This document shows positions 1-7,867 of a DNA stretch of 64,000 nt, piece after piece. The notes under the pieces were generated by a model that did not search any database, was not told the origin of the DNA, and saw only the letters and a program-made list of their open reading frames with translations. The position numbers and the translations under genes are program-made. Source of the DNA: Ohtaekwangia sp035628875 (lineage in GTDB: Bacteria; Bacteroidota; Bacteroidia; Cytophagales; Cyclobacteriaceae); the NCBI GenBank assembly GCA_035628875.1, contig DASPIZ010000151.1, forward strand, positions 46,262-110,261. The letters are read 5' to 3'. Each line of letters begins with the position of its first letter. Positions within the stretch are counted from its first letter, which is position 1.

Positions 1-452
1 ATAATGGTATCGAATTCAGTGATCTGTACATGATCCGTAGTTGAAAATACCGGCTCAGGAAATCGATAAATATATTTGTATGGATAAATCGCATCATTGT
101 CTCCTATGTCGCCCACATACACATATGTTTGTGATGAATCCGGTCCCGGGCCGACAGTTATATCTTCCCAGTCACGATTTTCTATGCCTGCCAGGGTGAC
201 TGTCATTTTAATATCAAGATCTTCATCGATCAGAAAAATCGATGCTTCATTGCCGCTATCATTATGGGTCCAAAGCAGATCTGGATTGCGAATGCTTGAT
301 TCCAGTCCGGAGGCTTCCTTCAGCGTTTTATTCGTGAGTACTGAAAGTGGTTTGCCTTTTTCAAAATTAGTAGCCACCTGATTGTTAATTGCCCTGTTGC
401 ATCCGGATAGCATTAAACAGGTGAAAAAAGGGAGTAAAAAATACCGTTGCAT
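1..452 (-). CDS. Secreted lipoprotein, 3' end beyond the window
   Basis: The gene reads leftward and is cut by the window edge, so only the first 150 residues are visible. It starts MQRYFLLPFF with a lipobox LSGC, giving a lipidated Cys at residue 18; the mature protein should be anchored in the envelope. A Trp-Thr-His-Asn-Asp-Ser-Gly segment and the words DWEDI, GPGPD and GDIGDN follow. This set recurs in a family of secreted, probably beta-propeller proteins often left as hypothetical. No catalytic residue can be assigned. The ATG at 452 directly precedes the signal peptide and is the natural start. It is divergent from the two-component genes on the right, and the 218-bp gap must hold both promoters. 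The gene is certain, its function is not. Confidence 0.8.
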   Translation of the reverse strand, partial: MQRYFLLPFFTCLMLSGCNRAINNQVATNFEKGKPLSVLTNKTLKEASGLESSIRNPDLLWTHNDSGNEASIFLIDEDLDIKMTVTLAGIENRDWEDITVGPGPDSSQTYVYVGDIGDNDAIYPYKYIYRFPEPVFSTTDHVQITEFDTI

Positions 453-489
453 AATAGTTTCGATTGGTGGAGAGAACCAATACTCAAGT

Positions 490-497
490 TAGTTTTG
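490..497 (+). promoter_or_regulatory. Candidate -7 box upstream of the response regulator
   Basis: TAGTTTTG fits the Bacteroidota -7 consensus TAnnTTTG. A TTG lies at 464-466, 23 bases upstream, slightly long for the usual -33/-7 spacing. It would leave a leader of about 170 bases before the response regulator at 671. Seen by motif only. Confidence 0.35.
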
Positions 498-670
498 ATT
501 CAAATGAATTACGACAATCTGGAAACAATTGGGAACAATCATTTCCTCAAAGTTTAAATATCACGATTACTAACCAGATAATAAGTCGGTAGTATGGAAT
601 CGTGCTTTCCTAAATGTTTCCAGAATCGCCGTTATATATTGTCTTTTAGATAAATTAGGCAAAATATTCA

Positions 671-1348
671 ATGAAAATCCTGGTAATCGAAGATGAAGCT
701 GAAATGCAGGAAGTGATCTCGAAATCACTCGAACGGGAAATGTTTCTTGTTGAAACCGCACATGATTTTCCATCTGCTATGGGTAAAATCAGCATGTATG
801 ATTACGATTGTATTCTGCTGGACATCATGTTGCCTGGCGGCAGTGGCTTAGCAGTATTGGAAGAACTTAAAAGGTTAAAAAAATCCGGAAGTGTAATTAT
901 AATTTCAGCAAAAAATGCTGTAGATGACAAAGTAAAAGGTTTAAATCTCGGCGCGGATGACTATCTGGCTAAACCATTTCATCTGGCCGAATTAACAGCC
1001 CGGGTGAAATCGGTAATCAGAAGAAAATCTCTTGATGGACAAAATGTTATTGAACTGAATAACCTGTCTATTAACATGAATGACAGGACCGTGGTCGTCA
1101 ACGGCAAACACCTTGTGTTAAATCGCAAGGAGTTTGATATACTATCGTACTTTGTATCCAACAAAAACCGGCTTATAAACAAAACCGCTTTGGCGGAATA
1201 TATCTGGGGCGATAACATTGACCAATCGGATGATTTTGAGTTTATCTATTCTCAGATCAAGAATCTTCGTAAGAAGTTGAAAGACTCGTCAGCGGAAGCT
1301 GAGATTCAGGCCGTCTATGGCATCGGTTATAAATTCATTGTGTCTTGA
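671..1348 (+). CDS. OmpR/PhoB-family response regulator
   Basis: This is a 225-residue two-domain regulator. The receiver domain (about 1-120) has the acidic pocket EDE at 7-9, the phosphorylatable Asp51 in LLDIMLPGG, and the late Lys in LAKPFH. A winged-helix DNA-binding domain (about 128-223) ends with the typical YGIGYKF wing. It overlaps the next gene, a histidine kinase, by four bases (ATGA type), so the two are co-translated partners. Proteins of this family bind promoter DNA after phosphorylation by the paired kinase. The regulon is unknown; the PepSY-like secreted protein just downstream is a possible target because kinase/PepSY pairs recur in Bacteroidota. Confidence 0.93.
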   Translation: MKILVIEDEAEMQEVISKSLEREMFLVETAHDFPSAMGKISMYDYDCILLDIMLPGGSGLAVLEELKRLKKSGSVIIISAKNAVDDKVKGLNLGADDYLAKPFHLAELTARVKSVIRRKSLDGQNVIELNNLSINMNDRTVVVNGKHLVLNRKEFDILSYFVSNKNRLINKTALAEYIWGDNIDQSDDFEFIYSQIKNLRKKLKDSSAEAEIQAVYGIGYKFIVS

Positions 1349-2622
1349 AATTACTAAACCATACACTCTCCTATCTGGCCATTGCATTTTTTCTGGTGAT
1401 CGGCATATGGGCCGCATTCTTTTATATGAATATGCTGGATGAGATTTATGATAGCATAGACGACGGTCTTGAAAACTCAAAGATATTAATCATTCAAAAG
1501 GCGGAGCAAGACAGTACCATCATAAACCGGACAAATTTTATGGAAAGCAATTATGCAATTCATGAAATCTCTGCCGCCCAGGCAACTGCTTTTCGTGACG
1601 TCTATATCGACTCAACGATGTATATGGTCAATGAAAAAGATTTCGAACCTGTGCGAATGCTTAAATCAGCTTTCCGTTTGTCAAGTGGAAAATATTATCA
1701 ACTACAGGTAATATCGTCTATGGTAGAAGAAGACGATCTGATGGAAGACCTTCTTTATGCCATTTGGTGGCTTTATATCCTGCTTCTTGTAAGTATTCTC
1801 GTTATCAATAATGTGCTACTAAAAAAAATCTGGAAACCATTTTATCACATCCTGGAACGCCTTCGCGGTTTTGACGTCGAACGTCAGGAGTCCACCAAGG
1901 ACATAGAAACGAAAGTAGCGGAGTTCAACGTACTGAATGAATCTGTTACGGCCCTGCTTGAAAGAACGACTACTTCGTTTCACAGTCAAAAACAATTTAT
2001 TGAGAACGCTTCTCACGAATTGCAAACACCATTGGCTATCGGTATCAATAAACTCGAGTTGCTTGCAGAGAAGACGACCTCCGATTTGGAACTTCGGGAG
2101 ATAAGTGATGTGATTCAAACGCTTCAGCGACTAACGCGGTTAAACAAAACATTATTGCTTCTTTCGAGGATTGAAAACAAGCAGTTCACAGACACAAAGA
2201 TTGTTGATCTGAACAAATTGGCTGATCAGGTGATTTCTGATCTGTCAGATCTTGCGCAGTATAAATCTGTTCAGGTTCTGTGTATACATGAATCCACCTT
2301 CACGCAGACGATGAATCCAGAGCTTGCTTCTATCATGTTGAGCAACCTGATAAAAAATTCCATCGTGCATAATTTTGAGGGTGGGTCGGTTGAGGTCAGA
2401 ATTATTGACGCTGCAATAGTGATCGAAAATACCAGCAAAGTATCAGCCCTTGAGGAATCGAAAATTTTTAAAAGGTTTTATAAGAATACCTCGGCTAATA
2501 CTTCGACTGGCCTCGGCCTTGCAATCGTTAAGTCAATCGCCGATCTCTATGGTTTTAAGATATCTTACCATTCTCAAACCCAAAAGCATTCCTTTAAAAT
2601 TGCATTTCATAGATCCGTATAG
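1345..2622 (+). CDS. Membrane sensor histidine kinase
   Basis: The 425-residue protein has two membrane segments (about 8-28 and 138-157) bracketing a short periplasmic sensor of about 110 residues. A linker and a HisKA domain follow, with the H-box ASHELQTPL (phospho-His near residue 224), then a compact HATPase domain with an N-box (NLIKNSIVHN) and the G-box STGLGLAIVKS. It should phosphorylate the OmpR-type regulator whose stop codon it overlaps. The ATP-binding domain looks shorter than average, and no DxGxG motif is obvious in its usual place; the segment IVIENTSK stands where it is expected. That is common in short Bacteroidota kinases, so activity is likely but not proven. Confidence 0.9.
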   Translation: MKLLNHTLSYLAIAFFLVIGIWAAFFYMNMLDEIYDSIDDGLENSKILIIQKAEQDSTIINRTNFMESNYAIHEISAAQATAFRDVYIDSTMYMVNEKDFEPVRMLKSAFRLSSGKYYQLQVISSMVEEDDLMEDLLYAIWWLYILLLVSILVINNVLLKKIWKPFYHILERLRGFDVERQESTKDIETKVAEFNVLNESVTALLERTTTSFHSQKQFIENASHELQTPLAIGINKLELLAEKTTSDLELREISDVIQTLQRLTRLNKTLLLLSRIENKQFTDTKIVDLNKLADQVISDLSDLAQYKSVQVLCIHESTFTQTMNPELASIMLSNLIKNSIVHNFEGGSVEVRIIDAAIVIENTSKVSALEESKIFKRFYKNTSANTSTGLGLAIVKSIADLYGFKISYHSQTQKHSFKIAFHRSV

Positions 2623-2772
2623 ATCTGGATGCACGGACTACAATAACCGGCAGCCCATCCGTAAATTAAATTTCAAAACGCAAAATAAAGAGGCATCATA
2701 ATTTGATTCCAAAAAGTTTTCAGAATCGCTTTCGATCTTCACCGTATAATAATTCAAATTAAATACAGCAAT

Positions 2773-3198
2773 ATGAAAACACTTATGTTCTCTATTTTAG
2801 CAGCGACCATTTCAACCGCTGCTGTAGCACAGGATATCCCACAGTCGGACGTTCCCTCACTTGTTTTAAATACTTTTCAATCGAAATACGAAAAAGCTAC
2901 TGACCTCGAATGGGAAAAGAAAGGAGATCTGTATAAAGCCGAGTTTGAAATTGGCACACGTGAGCACGACCTTTGGATTGACGCAAAGGGTCAGGTAACG
3001 AAGCACAAAGAGGATTTCCCAAAAGCCGAACTCCCTGCAGCGATCCGCCAGAAAATCGAAAGTGAATTCAAAGATTATACGATCGAGGATGTTGATAAAA
3101 TCGAAGAAGATGGAAAGGTCCTCTACCTGGTAGATTTGGATGGTAAAACGGGAGACCGTGATGTTTTTTTTAATGAGGACGGTACGGTTTTAAAATAG
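2773..3198 (+). CDS. PepSY-like secreted protein
   Basis: A 141-residue exported protein with a signal peptide ending near AVAQ (residue 20). Two repeats of about 60 residues follow, each with the pattern of the Bacteroidota PepSY-like (BLIP-type) fold: an F..KY..A..LEWEKKGDLYKAEF unit and a later IEEDGKVLYLVDLDG unit. Such proteins are small periplasmic or secreted factors of unknown biochemical role and often sit beside an OmpR/kinase pair, as here (150 bp downstream). They may be the output or a feedback modulator of that system; that is inference. The ATG at 2773 is the only reasonable start. Confidence 0.8.
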   Translation: MKTLMFSILAATISTAAVAQDIPQSDVPSLVLNTFQSKYEKATDLEWEKKGDLYKAEFEIGTREHDLWIDAKGQVTKHKEDFPKAELPAAIRQKIESEFKDYTIEDVDKIEEDGKVLYLVDLDGKTGDRDVFFNEDGTVLK

Positions 3199-4051
3199 AA
3201 CAAAATCAAAGTAAGAATCAAAGGTTGATGGCTTAAATCATCGTTGTTAATTTGTCAAGTTCTTTGCTGCAGTGAGGGATGATATTTAACCCCTATTGGG
3301 TTACACGTTAAGTTCTGATAACCACCGGTTACACCGGTGGTTATCAAGTATTAAGTCGTTTGGACTTGTCGCTTAACTTGTAAGATGATACCGTTGACGG
3401 TGATTTGATCAGTGATCTGAAGTGAATAACGCGCTGGTTAGTACGTGCTTTTTAAAATGATTTAGAATTCTTAGCCCGAAGGGCTTAACTATAGGTAACC
3501 GCAGGTAAAACTGGCGGAGAACGTGCCGCATCGTCAACCCTGAAAGAGTTAAATGTAAACCACAAGATCAAAACTTCTCGTCGAACGCAATGCCCTTAAT
3601 TAATAGACTTTTGTATGCGTCGAAAGAAGTCTCTGGCTTATGGTATTTCTATTTGAGATTTAAGTCGTTCGGACTTGTAGAATTTGGTGATTTGTTACGG
3701 GCTTTCGCGGTTGATCAAGATGGCTGTCTTCTTTGCTCAGGTAGTCGGGCCTGGTTTTTTGGCTGCGTTGAGGGTTGCGTTTAACCCTTATCAAGGTTAT
3801 GCCTGTGTTCTCTCTCACAAGATCACCGGTTACACCGGTGGTTAACACATTGAAGTCCTTCAGACTTGTGAGGATTGTTTTACAATATTCCGGTTGCACC
3901 GATGGTTAACACTATTGAAGTCCTTCGGACTTTTGGTGAGGATTGCATGGCACTAGGCAGGTCGGCCGATCAACAGGCTTGCGCAAAGCTTTTTCAAAAC
4001 GATTGATCTACCTGACATGCATTTACTTTAGATACGAAGCTTTGAAGTGAT
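3199..4051. repeat. Intergenic patch of degenerate hairpin repeats
   Basis: About 850 bp without a credible gene. It holds at least two diverged copies of a composite unit. Each runs GTGAGGG or TTGAGGG, then TTAACCC..., then a CACCGGTTACACCGGTGG hairpin, then a short AAGTC-N-GACTT hairpin. One copy spans about 3270-3375 and another about 3768-3885. A partial third follows at about 3888-3940, and loose hairpins of the AAGTC...GACTT type lie at 3660-3680. Related words such as TAGCCCGAAGGGCTTA occur at 3471-3486. This looks like an intergenic repeat family typical of Bacteroidota, placed between the convergent 3' ends of the PepSY-like and AsmA-like genes. Confidence 0.6.
3317..3345. repeat. 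Perfect 12-bp stem hairpin
   Basis: GATAACCACCGG (3317-3328) and CCGGTGGTTATC (3334-3345) are exact inverse complements around a TTACA loop. It is the best-kept member of the hairpin repeats in this gap. It could act as an RNA hairpin at the end of the upstream transcript, but no T-run follows, so I do not call it an intrinsic terminator. Confidence 0.7.
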
Positions 4052-7000
4052 TCACAACACCTTCTTCCGTTTATCCTTACCTAGCCCAACCTGAAATTCA
4101 CCATTGGGCGTGCCTGTTACCTTGAGATTCATGAAAGCAATCTTTTTGTCTTTATCTATATATTCAATTTCATCTACCTGGTTTAAATCTACCTCTTCAG
4201 GCTTTCGGCTAAACAAGGCGCTGAAGCCAACCTTTGTAACCATCTTCATCGGTACACGGATATAATACTCCATGTTCAGATCCAGTGACTGCTTACCTGA
4301 TAATTGAATGTATCCCAATGATGAATTGATATTCATTGCAGGGATTTCAAGCACGCCATTGGTAAACGTCAGTTTGTTTTGCAGGGTATCAAATCGAATG
4401 AGCCGCAGATTTTTATCCTTAAAGTAGCTGGCCATCGCCTGCATCGGTGCAAAGTCAACAAGGCTGCCATTGTAAATCTTCAGATTCATCTCAGCTCTTG
4501 TATTGCTCATAATCGGCACGAGATCAGGGTGAACCTGTACGTAGCTTTTAATCTGTCCGCTTAGACGACCCTTTACATTTTTATTTACCACAACATCCTG
4601 CCCGAAGTGATCAAGCTTTAGTAACATTTTTCCTAGGTCAACGTCGTGAAAATTGATCCGGCTTCTGAAGTAAATCTTTTCCGGATTACTGCCATTAAAT
4701 TTTCCCCGCATGTTGATTGCACCACCTGCAATTCTCATCATGAGTGTGTCTATTTTAATCGTCTGGTTCTGCAGCATGGTGAGCCGTGCGCCAACATCTT
4801 TCATCCAAAGCCTGTTGTATTTTAATTTCGAAATTTCAATCTGGGCGTTGAAATCCGAGAATGGAACCATAAAAATATTGAAAGCTTCTGCATGCTGTGT
4901 GGGCTCAGGCTTGATGGCAACAACTTCACCTGTAGAGTCTCTTCGCCAGCGTCGCTTTTTCGGCGCAAGATCGTACTGACTCATTTCATCAACATCCAAA
5001 AACTTTGAGGTGAATTTGAGCGAGTTGGCAATTTTATTGTTGTACCGGTCGACGCCCTTGAAGTAATATTTCAGGCTGATATCAAAATCACTGTTGCCAA
5101 CCTTTCCCCTTAGCGTATCGAAGCTGAGAATTTTTGATCCGTATTTCACACCACCACTTATCCCGTGAAGCTTTAGTTTATGATTTTTAAGATCTGCCGT
5201 AACATTTGAAACACGCGCTTTAGCGAATCTGAAAGTTGTATCATATTTCAAATCTATTTTTGTACGTAGCCAAACGTTGGTTAACTCTTCACGCCTGTAC
5301 CCGCGCGGAATATATTTGCGAATCTCTCTGCCAAGCACATCGCGCATAGCAAACCGATTAGACTTAAAATCGAATGCGATCTGCGTCCTCCCTTTTTTAA
5401 CCTCATCAAACCACAGCGCATAGTTGATTACACGTCCTTTAAAATTAATATCAGAACTATCGATCATCCCGTTGAAATCACGGAGTCGTAAAATAGTGTC
5501 GTTAATCAGTACCGTTGCACCAAGATTCTTGAAGGTATGTGGATAATTCTTAAACGTCCCCCTTAAATTTTTCATTTCGAATTTTCCCTTCGGTAACGGT
5601 GAAGGATTCAATAATTGTTGAACTGTAGTCTCAAACGAAAGACCGACGTTAAATCCTTGAACTTCTTCATCCCATGCCTTAGCCAGCGCAGTATCGTACG
5701 ATAGTAAATCCGATAATATGATCTGTTTGCTTCCCACATTTAACGCCAGATTAACAGGCTTATGACGCTCACGTAAAAAAGCGCGAACATCACTGATGCT
5801 GGCGTTGAACCTAAGGTCGGATTTCCCAATCCTCAATGAGGCGGAGTCAACGGTTACCCGGCCATCTTTCATTTCAGCCTGAATGTTCATATCCTGAACG
5901 GCGTGTGGATACCCCGGTATCTGGAAAGACAGGTTTTTCACAATCAGTTTGCTTTGAATGCCTTCTTTCAGCTTATTTAACGATTCCTCCGGCAAAGTGA
6001 TATTATCCACCTCTTTAAAATCCATATCGAGTTTAATATTTCCGGTAATTTGTTTCAGTCCCGGAATGCCGAGGAACTCTCCAAGAAATTTAAGTTCAAG
6101 CTCTGAATGGATCTGTACCAGTGCCTGTGGTTTAGTAAAATCCTGAACGATGAAATGTCCTTTAAAAATTCCCTTTTCCGGCCTTGCACTAATGTTGATG
6201 ATATGGATTTCAGATGTCTTAAGAGAATGGTCACTCCCATTTGTATAATAGCCTTTGAATCCTAATTGATCGACCTTTTTGTTGGCGCTCGTGTTAAGGA
6301 ACCATGCATCTTCACACCCGAATGAAACTTCCATCAAGGGCTGCTGTTCCTTTGTGACTTTGCCTTTTACGGTTGCCTCGAAAAAGAGCTTTCCGTCATA
6401 CTGAAAAGATTTTAGACTTTCCTTTAAACCAGCAGGAACAAAAGCCGTAAAAAGATTAAAGTCTTGTTTATTTCCTTTAATCCGAAAATCCACATCTGTT
6501 GTATCAGACAGGTCGGCAGAACCAGTAACACTGAACCCGGCATCCTCCAGCATAAAATTACAACTTGAAATATTAAACAATTGAGTTTGAAATTGATAGT
6601 CAGCCACACCATCAAGTTGAAAAGCTTTATGGCGGAACAGCGTTGTGGCGGTATCTCCAGTCACATCCAGCACCATGTTTGTATTTACAGCCACGGTTAC
6701 CTGGCTACTGTCCATCATGATCGACGAAACCAGTTTACTGATTTGTGTATTATACTTTCGCCCACTCACCATATCCTGGTAAGAAACACGCATTTCTTTG
6801 ATAACGATTTTTTTAAGGTCTATTGCAAAAGATGAAGTCGTATCTGCCTGAGCAATCTGAATCGTAGAGTCTTTCTGCGGACTGATTTTTTCAACCAGGT
6901 TAATCTTACCATCCTTCGCCTGTACAAGATCAACGTAACCACCTTTGAGAAACAGGATCCTGACATCGTACTGCTGTTGTAGCAGGTCTGGTAGGCTAAA

Positions 7001-7297
7001 ACCAATATAAAGCCTATCAAAAGCACAAATCGGATTGCCTGTTTGCGTTTTGTCGGCAAAGAAACGCCCGTTGTGCAACCCAATAGAAATGTATGGAAAA
7101 TTTTTAAAAAGGGAGATTTTACTGTCCTCTATCGCCAACTCGCCCTTTACCTGCTTATTAAGTTCGCGTACCGCGAGGTTTACGAGTCGCTGTTGCTGCG
7201 TTGAAAGCACGATAAATCCAGCGCACAGAAGCGCACCAAGTGAAATGATTCCGATAAGTAAGGGCCTAACTACCCATTTTTTTAGACTAGGATTCAT
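4052..7297 (-). CDS. AsmA-like envelope protein
   Basis: About 1080 residues with one N-terminal membrane anchor (ISLGALLCAGFIVLS) and a very long periplasmic part. The beginning matches the AsmA N-terminal pattern (LAIEDSKISLFKNFPYISIGL) and the end the AsmA C-terminal region (IQLSGKQSLDLNMEYYIRVP, then VTGTPNGEF). Large AsmA-like proteins are thought to form beta-groove bridges that move phospholipid between the membranes; that role is known for related families and inferred here. I place the start at the ATG at 7297; a TTG four codons upstream is also possible but less likely. The gene stands alone between two long non-coding gaps. Confidence 0.82.
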   Translation of the reverse strand: MNPSLKKWVVRPLLIGIISLGALLCAGFIVLSTQQQRLVNLAVRELNKQVKGELAIEDSKISLFKNFPYISIGLHNGRFFADKTQTGNPICAFDRLYIGFSLPDLLQQQYDVRILFLKGGYVDLVQAKDGKINLVEKISPQKDSTIQIAQADTTSSFAIDLKKIVIKEMRVSYQDMVSGRKYNTQISKLVSSIMMDSSQVTVAVNTNMVLDVTGDTATTLFRHKAFQLDGVADYQFQTQLFNISSCNFMLEDAGFSVTGSADLSDTTDVDFRIKGNKQDFNLFTAFVPAGLKESLKSFQYDGKLFFEATVKGKVTKEQQPLMEVSFGCEDAWFLNTSANKKVDQLGFKGYYTNGSDHSLKTSEIHIINISARPEKGIFKGHFIVQDFTKPQALVQIHSELELKFLGEFLGIPGLKQITGNIKLDMDFKEVDNITLPEESLNKLKEGIQSKLIVKNLSFQIPGYPHAVQDMNIQAEMKDGRVTVDSASLRIGKSDLRFNASISDVRAFLRERHKPVNLALNVGSKQIILSDLLSYDTALAKAWDEEVQGFNVGLSFETTVQQLLNPSPLPKGKFEMKNLRGTFKNYPHTFKNLGATVLINDTILRLRDFNGMIDSSDINFKGRVINYALWFDEVKKGRTQIAFDFKSNRFAMRDVLGREIRKYIPRGYRREELTNVWLRTKIDLKYDTTFRFAKARVSNVTADLKNHKLKLHGISGGVKYGSKILSFDTLRGKVGNSDFDISLKYYFKGVDRYNNKIANSLKFTSKFLDVDEMSQYDLAPKKRRWRRDSTGEVVAIKPEPTQHAEAFNIFMVPFSDFNAQIEISKLKYNRLWMKDVGARLTMLQNQTIKIDTLMMRIAGGAINMRGKFNGSNPEKIYFRSRINFHDVDLGKMLLKLDHFGQDVVVNKNVKGRLSGQIKSYVQVHPDLVPIMSNTRAEMNLKIYNGSLVDFAPMQAMASYFKDKNLRLIRFDTLQNKLTFTNGVLEIPAMNINSSLGYIQLSGKQSLDLNMEYYIRVPMKMVTKVGFSALFSRKPEEVDLNQVDEIEYIDKDKKIAFMNLKVTGTPNGEFQVGLGKDKRKKVL

Positions 7298-7867
7298 GGA
7301 TAAGTGCAAGTACTATTTTTGTTTAAAGCGGTTCTAAGGGTTAATGGTATTCAACGGTAAAATCAATAAAACAAATATCAGGTTTAGAATTTATATTTAA
7401 CAATGGGGATAAGGTGATTTAGCCTGGACTGCCCCCTATTTGTTTCGCGTCTGACATAGACTAGGTCCTGCTGGTTCATAATTCACCACGACGATTTAGC
7501 GCTGTACATACTAATTCGCGCTAATTGTCTTGTTATCCTCTTTCTCTGCCCTAGCGACAAACACTTATCCCATTCAAACCGGATATTTCAAATTACTTGC
7601 CATATTGGAATCCTGTGGTAAACAATTTCAGCTAGAAATAACCTGGTAACCTTCCTATGTTGCAAAATATTGTGAAATTTTCGCTGTAACCTTAATTAAT
7701 GCCTTCAGGTAAACCAAGTAGCGTAGTAGTGTAGCGGATCCGTTGAAATTCGGGCTTGTGTAATGTGTACTATCATCAAGGAAAAAACCGACTAACATGC
7801 ACTGTTAAAAACACAGAATTTCATATTTTGGGCATTCGAACTCCGAAACCTACAGGAATAGAATATC
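7298..7867. other. Intergenic region between divergent genes
   Basis: About 570 bp separates the AsmA-like gene from the propeller regulator; both promoters must lie here. I found no exact TAnnTTTG box, no convincing hairpin and no RNA gene. Short open frames in it have no plausible composition or start context. Confidence 0.5.

Noticed and set aside
3590..3784. A 64-codon frame in the hairpin-repeat patch
   Set aside because: It runs through the repeat words and has no family features.
7298..7309. TTG at 7309 as the AsmA-like start
   Set aside because: The ATG four codons later precedes the membrane anchor equally well and is the more usual start.
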